Notes: generated from the letters alone by a model not told the origin. Counted from the first letter of the stretch, positions 1 to 8,521 are shown. The stretch is DNA of 64,000 nucleotides from Demequina sp. NBRC 110056 (GCF_002090155.1 NZ_BBRM01000002.1:248001-312000), one strand, 5' to 3'. Translations and numbers: made by a program.

Positions 1-572
1 GCGTACTCGTGGGCGATCTCCGCGAACGAGGCGGGGAACAGGTCCAGCGGCGAGGTGTTGGTGAGGTCGCGAGTCGACGCGACGGCGGCGGCGATGATGG
101 TCGCGCGCTCGACGGCGGCGTCCGAGGCGCCGGCGACCAGCCAGGCGGTCGAGTGCGGCTCCGCCTCGTCCTCGGAGGACTTGTAGTCGGTGAAGGTGTA
201 GGCGCCCAGCAGCGCGCCCTCGGCGACGGCGGCGGCCTTGAGGTCCGAGTCGGCGGGGATCGCGACGACGACGGTCGACGGCTTCTTGCCGGTCGCGCGC
301 GCGGCGGCGCCGGCGGCGAAGCGCAGGTCGCCCTCGGTCGCGTCGCCCAGGCCGACCAGGACGATGCGGGTCGCGGCCACGCCGGTGCCCGGCAGGACCA
401 CGGTCGAGCCGACCTTCGCGGACGGCTCGAGGGCCGATGCGGTCTCCGCGATGGCGGCGCGCACGTCCTCGGGAAGCTGGGGGTGGGAGGCGACGTCGCC
501 GTCGAAGCCCAGGATCAGGGCGTCGGCGTCGAGCGTCGAGACGGTCTCGCTTGTGGCGTTCAGTGAGGTCAT
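1..572 (-). CDS. pepA: Leucyl aminopeptidase (M17 family), N-terminal part
   Basis: The minus-strand reading frame starts with ATG at 572 and is still open at the window edge, so only about 190 residues are present. They match the N-terminal regulatory domain of M17 leucyl aminopeptidases, with motifs such as VGSTVVLPG, IVLVGLGD and, near the edge, the TRDLTNTSPLDLFP segment that precedes the catalytic domain. The metal-binding catalytic domain lies outside the window. The family removes N-terminal residues from peptides in the cytosol using two divalent metals. It is divergent from pyrD across only 32 bases. A TAGGCT -10 box (579-584, minus strand) lies six bases before the ATG with no Shine-Dalgarno, so a leaderless mRNA is likely. 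Confidence 0.88.
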   Translation of the reverse strand, partial: MTSLNATSETVSTLDADALILGFDGDVASHPQLPEDVRAAIAETASALEPSAKVGSTVVLPGTGVAATRIVLVGLGDATEGDLRFAAGAAARATGKKPSTVVVAIPADSDLKAAAVAEGALLGAYTFTDYKSSEDEAEPHSTAWLVAGASDAAVERATIIAAAVASTRDLTNTSPLDLFPASFAEIAHEY

Positions 573-604
573 GAAACGAGCCTATCCCGCGCTACGTTGG
601 TGCC
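573..604. promoter_or_regulatory. Divergent promoter pair between pepA and pyrD (leaderless type)
   Basis: This 32-base gap carries two opposed -10 boxes. TAGGCT (579-584, minus strand) is six bases from the pepA ATG, and TACGTT (593-598, plus strand) is six bases from the pyrD GTG. Neither start has a Shine-Dalgarno. The promoters must overlap, so binding at one could exclude the other. Assignment is from motif and spacing only. Confidence 0.5.
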
Positions 605-1609
605 GTGTACCGGCTGTTCTACGACAACCTGGTCGTGCGTGTGGACGCCGAGCGCGCCCATCGCTTCGGCATCCTGGCGTTCCGCTGGGGCGGCTGGGCG
701 TTCCGGCTGGGGCGTGCGCTGCGCGTGATCCCGCGGCCCGCCAGCGGCGTGAGCGCGATGGGGATCGACTTCCCCGGACGGGTCGGCCTCGCGGCGGGCA
801 TGGACAAGAACGCCGAGGCGGTCGTGGGCCTTGCCGCCGCGGGCTTCGCGTTCGTCGAGGTGGGCACCATCACCGCGCAGGGTCAGCCCGGCAACGAGCG
901 CCCGCGCTCGTGGCGCGAGCTCGACGTGCACGGGCTGCGCAACCGCATGGGCTTCAACAACGAGGGCGCCGATGCGGTCGCATCCCGCCTCGCGGGCCTG
1001 CGCGGCACGCGCCGCGGCCGCGACGTGGTGCTGGGCGTCAACATCGGCAAGACCAAGGTGACGCCGCCCGAGCAGGCCGCCGACGACTACGCGTACTCGG
1101 CCCGCACCCTGGCTCCCTTCGCGGACTACCTCGTGGTCAACGTCAGCTCGCCCAACACGCCCGGACTGCGCGACCTGCAGTCGACGGAGGCGCTGCGACC
1201 CATCCTCACGGCGGTGCGCCAGGCGGCGGACGAGGCGGTGCGCCGGCACGTGCCGCTGCTCGTGAAGATCGCTCCCGACCTGGCGGACGAGGACGTCGAC
1301 GCGGTGGCCGATCTCGCCGTCGAGCTGCGCCTCGACGGCATCATCGCGACCAACACCACGATCGCCCACGACCGCGGACCCGGTGGCCTGTCCGGTCCGC
1401 CGGTGCGCAGGCGAGCCGTCGAGGTGGTCACCCGACTGCGCGCGCGGGCCGGCGACGGGCTGACGATCATCGGCGTCGGCGGCATCGAGACCGAGGCCGA
1501 TGCGCGCGCCCTCCTGGACGCCGGCGCGACGCTGCTGCAGACCTACACGGGCTTCGTGTACCTGGGCCCGGGCTGGGTGGCTCGCCTGAATCGCGACCTC
1601 GCCGCCTAG
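605..1609 (+). CDS. pyrD: Dihydroorotate dehydrogenase (quinone), class 2
   Basis: PyrD oxidises dihydroorotate to orotate in pyrimidine synthesis, passing electrons to the quinone pool at the membrane. The 334-residue length and the N-terminal amphipathic helix ([11 protein letters not shown]...) are typical of class 2 enzymes. FMN and substrate motifs are intact: [38 protein letters not shown], the catalytic serine loop [38 protein letters not shown] and IIGVGGIE. The GTG start at 605 is supported by a -10 box six bases upstream (leaderless). Its stop overlaps the stop of the convergent phosphoribosyltransferase gene by four bases. Confidence 0.96.
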   Translation: MYRLFYDNLVVRVDAERAHRFGILAFRWGGWAFRLGRALRVIPRPASGVSAMGIDFPGRVGLAAGMDKNAEAVVGLAAAGFAFVEVGTITAQGQPGNERPRSWRELDVHGLRNRMGFNNEGADAVASRLAGLRGTRRGRDVVLGVNIGKTKVTPPEQAADDYAYSARTLAPFADYLVVNVSSPNTPGLRDLQSTEALRPILTAVRQAADEAVRRHVPLLVKIAPDLADEDVDAVADLAVELRLDGIIATNTTIAHDRGPGGLSGPPVRRRAVEVVTRLRARAGDGLTIIGVGGIETEADARALLDAGATLLQTYTGFVYLGPGWVARLNRDLAA

Positions 1610-2817
1610 CCGAGTCCGAGCAGGTCCCGCACCTCGTCGTCCGAGGTCTGCGCGAAGTCGTCGTACCACTGGCCGACCGCGGCGAACGGCTCGGCGGTGA
1701 GCGCGGCGACCGCCACGTCCGCCTCGCGACCGATGAGCGCCAGGATGTCCGGCGGGCACGCACCGACGGCGGCGACGATGCGCTCGGCACCCAGCCGCCG
1801 CGCGACGGCGACCGCGGCACGCGCCGTGGCGCCGGTGGCCGAGCCGTCGTCGACGATGACCGCCGTGCGCCCGGTGAGGTCGAGCTCGTCGCGCCCCGGA
1901 CGGTAGGCGCGGCTGCGCCGGTCGAGCTCGGCGCGCTCGGTGTGCTCGACAGCGTCCACCTCGTCCTGCGTCAGGCCCGCGGCGGCGACGATCCTCGGGT
2001 CCACGACGGCGACACCGCGCTCGCCAATCGCGCCGAACGCGTACTCGGGATTGGCGGGCACGCCGAGCTTGCGCACGACGAGGACGTCGAGGTCCGCCTC
2101 GAGCGCGCGAGCCACGGACGCCGCGACGGGAACTCCGCCGCGCGGCAGCGCGAGCACCAGGGGAGAGCCGAGGTCCATCGCGCCCAGGCGGGCCGCGAGC
2201 AGCTCGCCCGCGTGACGCCGGTCCCTGAGCCGCGGCAGCGCCGCGCGGTGCGCTGCGGTGTCGGGCACCGCTGCGGCGTCCGCGCGCCCGTGCACCGGTG
2301 CGCCGGAACTGTGCACCCCCGAACTGTGCGCCCCGGAACTGTGCAGCCCGGAACCGTGCAGCCCGGCATCGTGCGCAGCGGACTGGTGCGCAGCGGCGGC
2401 AACGGTGGCGTCGGTCATCTCGCTGGACCAACGGGCGAGGGCGCCGAGGTGCTCCCGATCCTTGTCCCGGCCCAGGCGCCGCTTGTAGGCGATGAGGTCG
2501 GGAAGGGACAGCACGAGGAGCCCGTCGATGCGCCGGGCGCGCGCGAACACCTCGGAGGCCGGCGTGCCGTGCCACCCCGAGAACGCCTGGACGCCTCCGG
2601 GGAGGTCGACCACCAGGTCTCCGAGCTCGCCCGAGCGCACCTGCCCGCGTCGTGCCAGCGCGTCCCACGCGCCGCCGCGGGCGACCAGGTCGACGTCGCC
2701 CGCGGCGTCGATCGCGCCGACCGCGACCAGGGGAGCGCTGCCCGCGAGGAGGACCTCGGCGACATCCACGCCGAGGCCTTCCACCGTCGCGCGCACGGCC
2801 GCCCAGTCGAGGCTCAT
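1606..2817 (-). CDS. Nucleotidyltransferase-like domain fused to a phosphoribosyltransferase
   Basis: This 403-residue protein has two domains. Residues 1 to about 125 resemble the small nucleotidyltransferase-like fold (LLAGSAPLVAVGAIDAAGDVDLVARGG, then LSLPDLIAYKRRLGRDKDREHL). After a His/Ser/Gly repeat linker (HSSGAHSSGVHSSG), residues from about 205 form a type I phosphoribosyltransferase with LALPRGGVPVA, VVRKLGVPANPEYAFGAI and the PRPP loop VIVDDGSATGATARAA. The substrate base is unknown. ATG at 2817 is preferred over an upstream GTG-type extension because TACGGT lies six bases before it. The stop codons of this gene and pyrD overlap. The function of the first domain is inferred from motif resemblance only. 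Confidence 0.8.
   Translation of the reverse strand: MSLDWAAVRATVEGLGVDVAEVLLAGSAPLVAVGAIDAAGDVDLVARGGAWDALARRGQVRSGELGDLVVDLPGGVQAFSGWHGTPASEVFARARRIDGLLVLSLPDLIAYKRRLGRDKDREHLGALARWSSEMTDATVAAAAHQSAAHDAGLHGSGLHSSGAHSSGVHSSGAPVHGRADAAAVPDTAAHRAALPRLRDRRHAGELLAARLGAMDLGSPLVLALPRGGVPVAASVARALEADLDVLVVRKLGVPANPEYAFGAIGERGVAVVDPRIVAAAGLTQDEVDAVEHTERAELDRRSRAYRPGRDELDLTGRTAVIVDDGSATGATARAAVAVARRLGAERIVAAVGACPPDILALIGREADVAVAALTAEPFAAVGQWYDDFAQTSDDEVRDLLGLG
2295..2370 (-). repeat. Short 15-bp imperfect tandem repeats encoding a His-Ser-Gly linker
   Basis: On the plus strand the unit GTGCNCCCCGGAACT recurs about five times in register with 15-base spacing. On the coding strand it encodes repeats of about five residues (HSSGA/HSSGV/HGSGL). 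It joins the two domains of the fusion protein and probably varies in copy number between strains. Confidence 0.75.
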
Positions 2818-2912
2818 CTCGTCACCGTAACGCGGGAACGTCGCGGGAGCGCGGCGCGTTCTGTGAGTGTGCGCCTGTCGCAAGCGGACGCATTGTTTTC
2901 TCCTTTGATGCG

Positions 2913-2949
2913 CGTCGGCCCCGGAACCTCAGCGGTTCCGGGGCCGACG
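2913..2949 (-). terminator. Perfect 16-bp hairpin downstream of the aldo/keto reductase
   Basis: Arms 2913-2928 and 2934-2949 are perfect inverted complements with a five-base loop (TCAGC). It lies 22 bases past the stop of the minus-strand aldo/keto reductase. No U-tract follows, as is common for actinobacterial terminators. Confidence 0.75.
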
Positions 2950-2971
2950 TGTGTCTACGGGCGGCGACGCC

Positions 2972-3985
2972 TCAGACGGGGCGCTCCTGCGGGTTGGTCT
3001 CGACCGTCTTCGCAGGGTCACGCTCGACGATGGTGCCGAGCGCCTCGTCGATGCGCCCCATGAGCTCCGCGGGGATCTCGACGCCGGAGGCCTTGGCGTT
3101 CTCGGTGACCTGCTCCGGGCGCGACGCGCCGATGATCGCCGCGGACACGTTGGGGTTCTGCAGCACCCACGCGATCGCGAGCTGCGCCATCGTCAGGCCC
3201 AACTCGTCGGCGATCGGCTGGAGCGCCTGGACGCGGGTGAGGACGTCGTCGTTCATGAAGCGCTTGATCATGTTCGCACCGCCCTTCTCGTCCGTGGCGC
3301 GCGAGCCGGCGGGCGGCGCCTCGCCCGGCTTGTACTTGCCGGTGAGGACGCCCTGGGCGACGGGGGACCAGACGATCTGGCTGACGCCGGACTCCTCGGA
3401 GGCGGGCACGACCTCGTCCTCGATGACCCGCCACAGCATCGAGTACTGCGGCTGGTTCGAGATGAGCTGGATGTTCCGCTCGTCGGCGAGCTTGACGCCC
3501 TCGCGGATCTGGTCTGCCGTCCACTCGCTCACGCCGATGTAGAGCGCCTTGCCCTGGCGCACGATGTCCGCGAACGCGGTCATCGTCTCCTCGAGGGGCG
3601 TCTCGTGGTCGTAGCGGTGCGCCTGGTAGAGGTCGACGTAGTCGGTCTGCAGGCGGGTCAGCGAGCCATTGATCGACTCCATGATGTGCTTGCGCGACAG
3701 GCCGGTGTCGTTGGGGCCCTTCGGGCCGGTCGGCCAGTAGACCTTGGTGAAGATCTCGAGGCTCTCGCGGCGCTCGCCCTTGAGGATGTCTCCGAGGACG
3801 GTCTCCGCGGCGGTGTTCGCGTAGACGTCGGCCGTGTCGAACGAGGTGATGCCGACGTCGAGGGCGGCCTTCACGCAGGCCGCAGCCTGCTCGTTCTCCA
3901 CCTGCGAGCCGTGGGTGAGCCAGTTGCCGTAGGTGAGCTCGGTGATCTTGAGCCCGGAGTTGCCGAGATAGCGGTAGGTGATCAT
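2972..3985 (-). CDS. Aldo/keto reductase (voltage-gated K+ channel beta-subunit-like)
   Basis: NADPH-dependent TIM-barrel oxidoreductase of 337 residues. The catalytic tetrad is visible: Asp and Tyr in FDTADVYANT, Lys in IFTKVYW and His in LYQAHRYD. The C-terminal cofactor motif follows: AAIIGASRPEQVTENAKA. Sequence style (YRYLGNSGLKITELTYGNWLTHG, QPQYSMLWR) is that of the Kv-beta/YghZ-like branch, which reduces aldehydes and ketones. The physiological substrate is unknown. ATG at 3985 is chosen over the GTG at 3994 because TAGGGT (3993-3998, minus strand) is seven bases upstream of it. The gene ends at a strong hairpin. Confidence 0.93.
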   Translation of the reverse strand: MITYRYLGNSGLKITELTYGNWLTHGSQVENEQAAACVKAALDVGITSFDTADVYANTAAETVLGDILKGERRESLEIFTKVYWPTGPKGPNDTGLSRKHIMESINGSLTRLQTDYVDLYQAHRYDHETPLEETMTAFADIVRQGKALYIGVSEWTADQIREGVKLADERNIQLISNQPQYSMLWRVIEDEVVPASEESGVSQIVWSPVAQGVLTGKYKPGEAPPAGSRATDEKGGANMIKRFMNDDVLTRVQALQPIADELGLTMAQLAIAWVLQNPNVSAAIIGASRPEQVTENAKASGVEIPAELMGRIDEALGTIVERDPAKTVETNPQERPV

Positions 3986-4030
3986 GCCGACCACCCTAGG
4001 GGCGCAGCGGCGCGTTGTCCTACCGAGTGG

Positions 4031-4621
4031 TCAGGCGGGGTACTCGCCGCGCTTGACCTTGGGCTTGGGCACGCGGAACCGGCGCATGTTGAGCGCGCGC
4101 GAGATGACGTAGAACGTCCAACCGCGGGGTAGCTTCATCTCGCCGAACTTCGCGATGAACGCCTTCTTGAGCCGGCGCACCGTGATGAAGGTCTCGATGC
4201 CCGCGGCGAGCACGATCACGTAGAAGAACAGCACCATGAGGAAGCTCGCGGGGCCCAGCTGGTTCATGAACAGCGACAGCAGGACGAACACGATCGCGAG
4301 CGGCAGCAGGAACTCGCCGACGCTCGTGCGCGCGTCCACGTAGTCGCGCAGGAAGCGACGCTCCGGGCCGCGGTGCTCGAGCGGCATGTTCCGCTCGTCG
4401 CCCTCGCGCATCGCCTTGTACTCCGCCTCGCGACGGGCCCGGTCCTTGGCCTTGCGCTCCTTGGCGTCGGCTTTCATGTCGACCACGAGCCCGCGCTTGT
4501 TGGCGGCCTCCTGGTCCTTGCGCTTGGGGGTGGGCCGGCCCTTGCCGACGGCGACCTCGTCCTCGGGGACCTCGACGGCGGGGTCCGGCGTGGCGGGGGT
4601 CTCGGGGGTGTTCTTGTTCAT
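4031..4621 (-). CDS. DUF3043 membrane protein (Rv2206-like)
   Basis: Protein of 196 residues. A charged, disordered N-terminus (Pro/Thr/Glu-rich, then a basic stretch [18 protein letters not shown]) precedes two close transmembrane helices at about residues 100-145 ([16 protein letters not shown] and [17 protein letters not shown]). A basic cytoplasmic tail follows. This is the actinobacterial DUF3043 family, of unknown function. It has an AAGGA Shine-Dalgarno. It lies 31 bases downstream of nadA on the same strand and may be co-transcribed. The M. tuberculosis homologue also neighbours a glycerate-kinase-like gene and erpA. Confidence 0.88.
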   Translation of the reverse strand: MNKNTPETPATPDPAVEVPEDEVAVGKGRPTPKRKDQEAANKRGLVVDMKADAKERKAKDRARREAEYKAMREGDERNMPLEHRGPERRFLRDYVDARTSVGEFLLPLAIVFVLLSLFMNQLGPASFLMVLFFYVIVLAAGIETFITVRRLKKAFIAKFGEMKLPRGWTFYVISRALNMRRFRVPKPKVKRGEYPA

Positions 4622-4652
4622 TGCTTCCTTGCGGCCGATGCGGTGGCCGGCT

Positions 4653-5858
4653 TCAGTCCTTGGCGGTGTTCTTGGCGGGCAGGGCGAGCATGCGGTCGAG
4701 GGCCACCTTGGCCTCGGCCTGGGTCTGCTCGTCGACGACGATGCGGTTGACCACCTCGCCCGCGGCGAGCGACTCGAGCGCCCACACGAGGTGCGGCAGG
4801 TCGATGCGGTTCATGGTCGAGCAGAAGCACACCGTGTCCTCGAGGAAGTGGATGTCCTTGTCGGGGTGCGCGTTGGCGAGGCGGCGGACGAGGTTGAGCT
4901 CGGTGCCGATGACCCAGCTCGACCCGGGCTCGGCCGCCTCGATCTGCTTGATGATGTACTCGGTCGAGCCCACGTAGTCGGCGCGGGTGACGACCTCGTG
5001 CGAGCACTCGGGGTGCACGAGCACGTTGATGCCGGGCACCTTCTCGCGTGCCGCCTCGACGTTCTCCTTGCGGAAGCGACCGTGCACCGAGCAGTGGCCC
5101 CGCCACAGGATGACGCGCGCACGCTCGAGCTCCTCGGGCGTGTTGCCGCCGAAGGGCTTGCGGGGGTCGTACAGGACGCAGTCCTCGAGCTCGAGCCCCA
5201 GCTGCAGCACCGCGGTGTTGCGTCCCAGGTGCTGGTCGGGGAGGAACAGCACCTTGCCGTCGGCCTCGAGCCCTCCCACCTGGTCGTAGGCCCAGCGCAG
5301 GGCGACCTCGGCGTTGGACGAGGTGCACACCACGCCGCCGTTGCGGCCGCAGAACGCCTTGATCGCCGCGGTGGAGTTCATGTAGGTGACCGGCACGGTG
5401 CGGTCCGCGACGCCGGCCTCGGCCAGCTGCTCCCACGCGTCCTCGACCTGGTTGATGTTCGCCATGTCCGCCATCGAGCAGCCGGCGGCCATGTCGGGCA
5501 GCACGACGGTCTGGTCGTCCGAGGTGAGGATGTCGGCGCTCTCGGCCATGAAGTGGACGCCGCAGAACACGATGAACTCCGCCTCGGGGCGAGCGGCCGC
5601 GTCGCGCGCGAGCTTGAACGAGTCACCCGTGACGTCGGCGAACTGGATGACCTCGTCGCGCTGGTAGTGGTGACCCAGGATGAAGACGCGGTCGCCCAGC
5701 GCCTCCTTCGCGCGCGTCGCGCGCTCGACGAGGTCGGGATCGGACGGCGCCGGCAGGTCGCCGGGGCAGTCGACGCCGCGCTCGGACAGCGGGTCGCGGC
5801 GCTCCCCGAGGAGGAGCAGGGCGGGCGACGCGGACGGCTCGGTGAACGTCGTGGTCAT
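4653..5858 (-). CDS. nadA: Quinolinate synthase A
   Basis: NadA condenses iminoaspartate with dihydroxyacetone phosphate to quinolinate, the NAD precursor, using a [4Fe-4S] cluster. The 401-residue protein has the substrate motifs [17 protein letters not shown] and GDSFKLA. Candidate cluster ligands are C99 ([10 protein letters not shown]), C256 (GHCSVHG) and C344/C346 ([14 protein letters not shown]), the expected positions. [13 protein letters not shown] and FLPDQHLG are also typical. ATG 5858 was chosen because homology begins soon after it; a GACAAT box lies six bases upstream. nadB and nadC are not in the window. Cluster supply may come from the nearby erpA. Confidence 0.96.
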   Translation of the reverse strand: MTTTFTEPSASPALLLLGERRDPLSERGVDCPGDLPAPSDPDLVERATRAKEALGDRVFILGHHYQRDEVIQFADVTGDSFKLARDAAARPEAEFIVFCGVHFMAESADILTSDDQTVVLPDMAAGCSMADMANINQVEDAWEQLAEAGVADRTVPVTYMNSTAAIKAFCGRNGGVVCTSSNAEVALRWAYDQVGGLEADGKVLFLPDQHLGRNTAVLQLGLELEDCVLYDPRKPFGGNTPEELERARVILWRGHCSVHGRFRKENVEAAREKVPGINVLVHPECSHEVVTRADYVGSTEYIIKQIEAAEPGSSWVIGTELNLVRRLANAHPDKDIHFLEDTVCFCSTMNRIDLPHLVWALESLAAGEVVNRIVVDEQTQAEAKVALDRMLALPAKNTAKD

Positions 5859-5898
5859 GCGGTCATTGTCGCACGGCTCGCACGGCACACTAGAGGCC

Positions 5899-6894
5899 AT
5901 GCGCATCGCGGTCCTCGCCCAGTCCTGGCCCGGCCCGGACGGGTCGGGGCTCGCCCCGCGCGCCGTCGCGAGCGTCGTGGAGGCGGCGTGGCTGGACGCT
6001 GTGCCGGGCTCGGCGATCGCGGCCGTCCCGGTCGGCGACGGGGGGCCGCGCAGCGCCGATGCGCTCGCCGGGTCGCGCTCGCCCGTGGGCGGCGTCGAGG
6101 CTACGGAGGCGGAAGGCGCGCTGGTGCTGGCCCCGGCCGGAGGTGCCCCGCGATGGGAGTCGCACGCGCTCGCCGCGGGCCTGCTCGGCCTCGCTGCCGA
6201 GCACGCTGATGCGCGCCACCCGCGCACCGTGGTCGTGCCCGTGGGCGACGAGGCGCCGGCGGGCGATGCCGCCGACCTGTGGCTGGGCGGGCTCGCGCAG
6301 ATGCGCGCGGGCCTCGCGAGCCTCGACGTCGTCGCGGCGGTGTCGTCCTCGCGACCGCTCCTCGGGCTGCGGGGGATGAGCGCGGCCGTACGCGACCGGC
6401 GGGAGTCGGACGAGGCGCTCGCCATCGCGGCGCAGCGCCAGGAGGAGCGGTGGAGCGCCATCGCGCGAGGCGCTGACCCGCTCGCGGCCTCGGCGTCATT
6501 GCTGTCGACAGGACGCCTGTCCGACCAGCCCGGCTCCGGTGCGGCGGGCGGCCTCGCGTACTGCCTGGCCGCGGCCGGCGCGCGGCTCGCTCCTGCGGGA
6601 CCGTTCCTCGCGAGCCTCGCCGGCGCCGAGCGAGCCGCAGCGGACGCCGCCGTGATCCTCGCCGTCGTGCCCTCCCTGGAGCCTCGGACGCTCGACGAGG
6701 GTGCCGTCCCCGCCGCGAGCGCCCTTGCGGCGGCCACCGGCGCCCCCTGCGTGGTCCTCGCCCCCCGCTCGCGCATCGGCCGTCGTGACCTGATGAACGC
6801 CGGGGTCGCCTCCGCTCACGAGGCCGCCGCCGGTGGGGACGGACTGGCGGACGGGATCGCCCGCATCGCGCAGACGTGGGGCCCGCGCGCCTGA
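5899..6894 (+). CDS. Divergent glycerate kinase-like protein
   Basis: A 331-residue protein related to the two-domain glycerate kinase family (GckA/GlxK, Rv2205c-like). The motif SGAAGGLAYCLAAAGARLAPAG matches the family's GAAGG region. Other marks are weak: the N-terminal DSFKGS-type phosphate loop is replaced by AQSWPGPDGSG, and the sequence is shorter than the usual 370-380 residues. Kinase activity is therefore doubtful. It is divergent from nadA across 40 bases. The same position next to erpA in mycobacteria supports orthology rather than random decay. Start ATG 5899 has CACACT seven bases upstream. Confidence 0.7.
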   Translation: MRIAVLAQSWPGPDGSGLAPRAVASVVEAAWLDAVPGSAIAAVPVGDGGPRSADALAGSRSPVGGVEATEAEGALVLAPAGGAPRWESHALAAGLLGLAAEHADARHPRTVVVPVGDEAPAGDAADLWLGGLAQMRAGLASLDVVAAVSSSRPLLGLRGMSAAVRDRRESDEALAIAAQRQEERWSAIARGADPLAASASLLSTGRLSDQPGSGAAGGLAYCLAAAGARLAPAGPFLASLAGAERAAADAAVILAVVPSLEPRTLDEGAVPAASALAAATGAPCVVLAPRSRIGRRDLMNAGVASAHEAAAGGDGLADGIARIAQTWGPRA

Positions 6895-6923
6895 GACATC
6901 CCGAAGGGCATTGCGGGAATGTC
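6895..6923 (+). terminator. Hairpin between the glycerate-kinase-like gene and erpA
   Basis: GACATCCCG (6895-6903) pairs with CGGGAATGTC (6914-6923) with one bulged base and a ten-base loop, directly after the stop codon. It probably ends the upstream transcript before the erpA promoter. Confidence 0.55.
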
Positions 6924-6966
6924 CCGGGCGGGGCGTACGCTAGAGGATACGAACGAGGAAAGGAGG
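6911..6966 (+). promoter_or_regulatory. erpA promoter and ribosome binding site
   Basis: A possible -35 (TTGCGG, 6911-6916) and -10 (TACGCT, 6936-6941) are 19 bases apart. The start site would fall near 6948. A full AGGAGG ribosome binding site (6961-6966) sits six bases before the ATG, unlike the leaderless neighbours. Confidence 0.5.
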
Positions 6967-6972
6967 CGGCCT

Positions 6973-7326
6973 ATGACGGACACTGCCACTGAGACTGTTG
7001 CTCACGGAGTCGTCATCACCGATGCTGCCGCTGGGAAGGTCAAGAGCCTGCTGGAGCAGGAGGGTCGCGATGACCTTCGACTGCGACTGGCGGTCCAGCC
7101 CGGAGGCTGCTCCGGACTGATCTACCAGCTGTACTTCGACGAGCGCATGCTCGACGGCGACGCGATCCGCGACTTCGACGGTGTCGAGGTCGTCGTGGAC
7201 AAGATGTCGGTGCCGTACCTTGACGGTGCGACCATCGACTTCGCCGACACGATCGAGAAGCAGGGTTTCACCATCGACAACCCGAACGCCGCGAGCTCCT
7301 GCGCCTGCGGCGACTCGTTCAGCTGA
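6973..7326 (+). CDS. erpA: A-type iron-sulfur cluster carrier (HesB/IscA family)
   Basis: This 117-residue protein belongs to the A-type carriers, which receive [Fe-S] clusters and pass them to apoproteins such as respiratory and isoprenoid enzymes. The three cluster cysteines are present: one in PGGCSGLIYQ and a C-x-C pair in SSCACGDSFS near the C-terminus. ATG 6973 follows a perfect AGGAGG site, so the longer upstream extension is rejected. The neighbourhood holds nadA, the Rieske gene and aconitase, all Fe-S clients. It is convergent with a cysteine-desulfurase-like gene, separated by a strong hairpin. Confidence 0.93.
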   Translation: MTDTATETVAHGVVITDAAAGKVKSLLEQEGRDDLRLRLAVQPGGCSGLIYQLYFDERMLDGDAIRDFDGVEVVVDKMSVPYLDGATIDFADTIEKQGFTIDNPNAASSCACGDSFS

Positions 7327-7343
7327 GCGACTGACTTACGCCG

Positions 7344-7384
7344 ACGGGCGGCCTCGCACCTTCTCGGGTGCGGTGGCCGCCCGT
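7344..7384. terminator. Bidirectional terminator hairpin between erpA and the desulfurase-like gene
   Basis: ACGGGCGGCC (7344-7353) pairs with GGCCGCCCGT (7375-7384), and an inner CGCACC/GGTGCG stem closes a small loop. It lies 17 bases after the erpA stop and 18 bases before the stop of the opposing gene, so it can serve both. Confidence 0.8.
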
Positions 7385-7402
7385 TCGCGCGTCTGGGGGC
7401 CT

Positions 7403-8521
7403 TCACCCCGTCATCGAACGGCGCACGTCCTCCATCACGCGGGGGAGGGTGGCCAGGAACCGGTCGACCTCGTCGTCGCGCACGTCCGGGGTGAGCCCCA
7501 GGCGAAGGTTGCCGTGAGTCAGCGCTCCCATGGCCGCGAGCACCTGACTCGGCTCGAAGGTGTCCGAGCCGCACGCGGAACCCGATCCCACGGCGAACCC
7601 CTCACGGTCGAGGCGGCTGACGATCGGCTCGCCGTCGAGGTACATGAACGCGGCCGTGACGAGATGGGGGAGCCGCTCCTCCGGATCGCCCACGATCGTG
7701 ACGCCCTCGAGCTGCGCGAGCCGGTCCCTGATCCTCGCCGTGAGCGCGTGCAGGCGCGTGCGCGTGGCCTCCAGGCTCTCGAGGCGCTCCTGCAGCGCGA
7801 CGGCCGCCGCGAGAGCCAGCGGAATCGACACGCCGCCGGGAGCGAAGGCGTCTCCCGGCCAGGCGGGCAGCCAGCGCGTGCGCGGCCGCATCGCGACGAC
7901 GCCGAGCCCGAGCGGTGCCCCCCAATCTGCCGGGTCGGCGACGAGCGCGTCCCAGCGCTCCGGCGGCTCGATGTGCCCGATGGTGGCGGACGCGTCCACG
8001 ACGAGCGGCACCGCAGCGGCCGCGGCGGCGTCGCCGAGGGCGTCGAGGCGCTGGAGGGTGCCGATCTCGTGGTTGCCGTGCTGCACCAGTGCGAGGGCGA
8101 CGGCGGGGTCCGCCACCTCACGCGCGAAGGACTCGGCGTCCAGGTGTCCGTCGCGGTCGACGGCGATGCGGGTCACCGCGCCCGGGGCCGCGTGCTCGGC
8201 GGCGTCGAGCACCGCCTGGCGCTCGATCGCGCCGGCCACGATGCGGTCCCGGCCGCGCCGTGCGCGGGCCACGCCCGCGACGGCACGGTCGAACGCGAGG
8301 TGCGCTCCCGAGGTCAGGTGAAGGTGCGCGGGAGAGGCGCCGAGCGCATCGGCGATCGCCTCCTTGGCGCCGTCCAGGACAGCCCGCGCGCGCCGCGACT
8401 CGGACGTCAGCCGCGCCGGATCCGCCCAGCCGTCGGCGAGGCCCGCGAGGAACGCATCGGCCGTCCGGGGCGTTACCGGAGAGCGCCCTGAGGCATCGAG
8501 GAACACGCGGCGTGCTGGCAT
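7403..8521 (-). CDS. Cysteine desulfurase-like fold-type I protein lacking the PLP lysine
   Basis: A 372-residue NifS/IscS-like sequence. It keeps TSGAHLAFDRAVAG, QHGNHEIGTLQ, VVDASATIGHI and the catalytic-cysteine loop GSGSACGSDTFEPSQVL (C317). The segment that should read S-x-H-K-x-x-G-P reads DPADWGAP at residues 196-203. The Schiff-base lysine is therefore Asp199 and the preceding histidine is Ala198; I re-read the DNA to confirm. Canonical PLP chemistry looks impossible, so the role may be regulatory, scaffolding or sulfur relay, or the gene may be decaying without frameshift. It is convergent with erpA and divergent from ctaC. ATG 8521 has TACCGT six bases upstream. Confidence 0.82.
   Translation of the reverse strand: MPARRVFLDASGRSPVTPRTADAFLAGLADGWADPARLTSESRRARAVLDGAKEAIADALGASPAHLHLTSGAHLAFDRAVAGVARARRGRDRIVAGAIERQAVLDAAEHAAPGAVTRIAVDRDGHLDAESFAREVADPAVALALVQHGNHEIGTLQRLDALGDAAAAAAVPLVVDASATIGHIEPPERWDALVADPADWGAPLGLGVVAMRPRTRWLPAWPGDAFAPGGVSIPLALAAAVALQERLESLEATRTRLHALTARIRDRLAQLEGVTIVGDPEERLPHLVTAAFMYLDGEPIVSRLDREGFAVGSGSACGSDTFEPSQVLAAMGALTHGNLRLGLTPDVRDDEVDRFLATLPRVMEDVRRSMTG

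Noticed and set aside
238-3063. A 941-codon open frame on the plus strand
   Set aside because: It runs antisense to pepA and the phosphoribosyltransferase and out of frame with pyrD. Its Arg/Ala/Pro-rich translation is typical of shadow frames in GC-rich DNA.
7403-8521. Active cysteine desulfurase (SufS/IscS) call
   Set aside because: The PLP lysine is absent, so a functional name would mislead.
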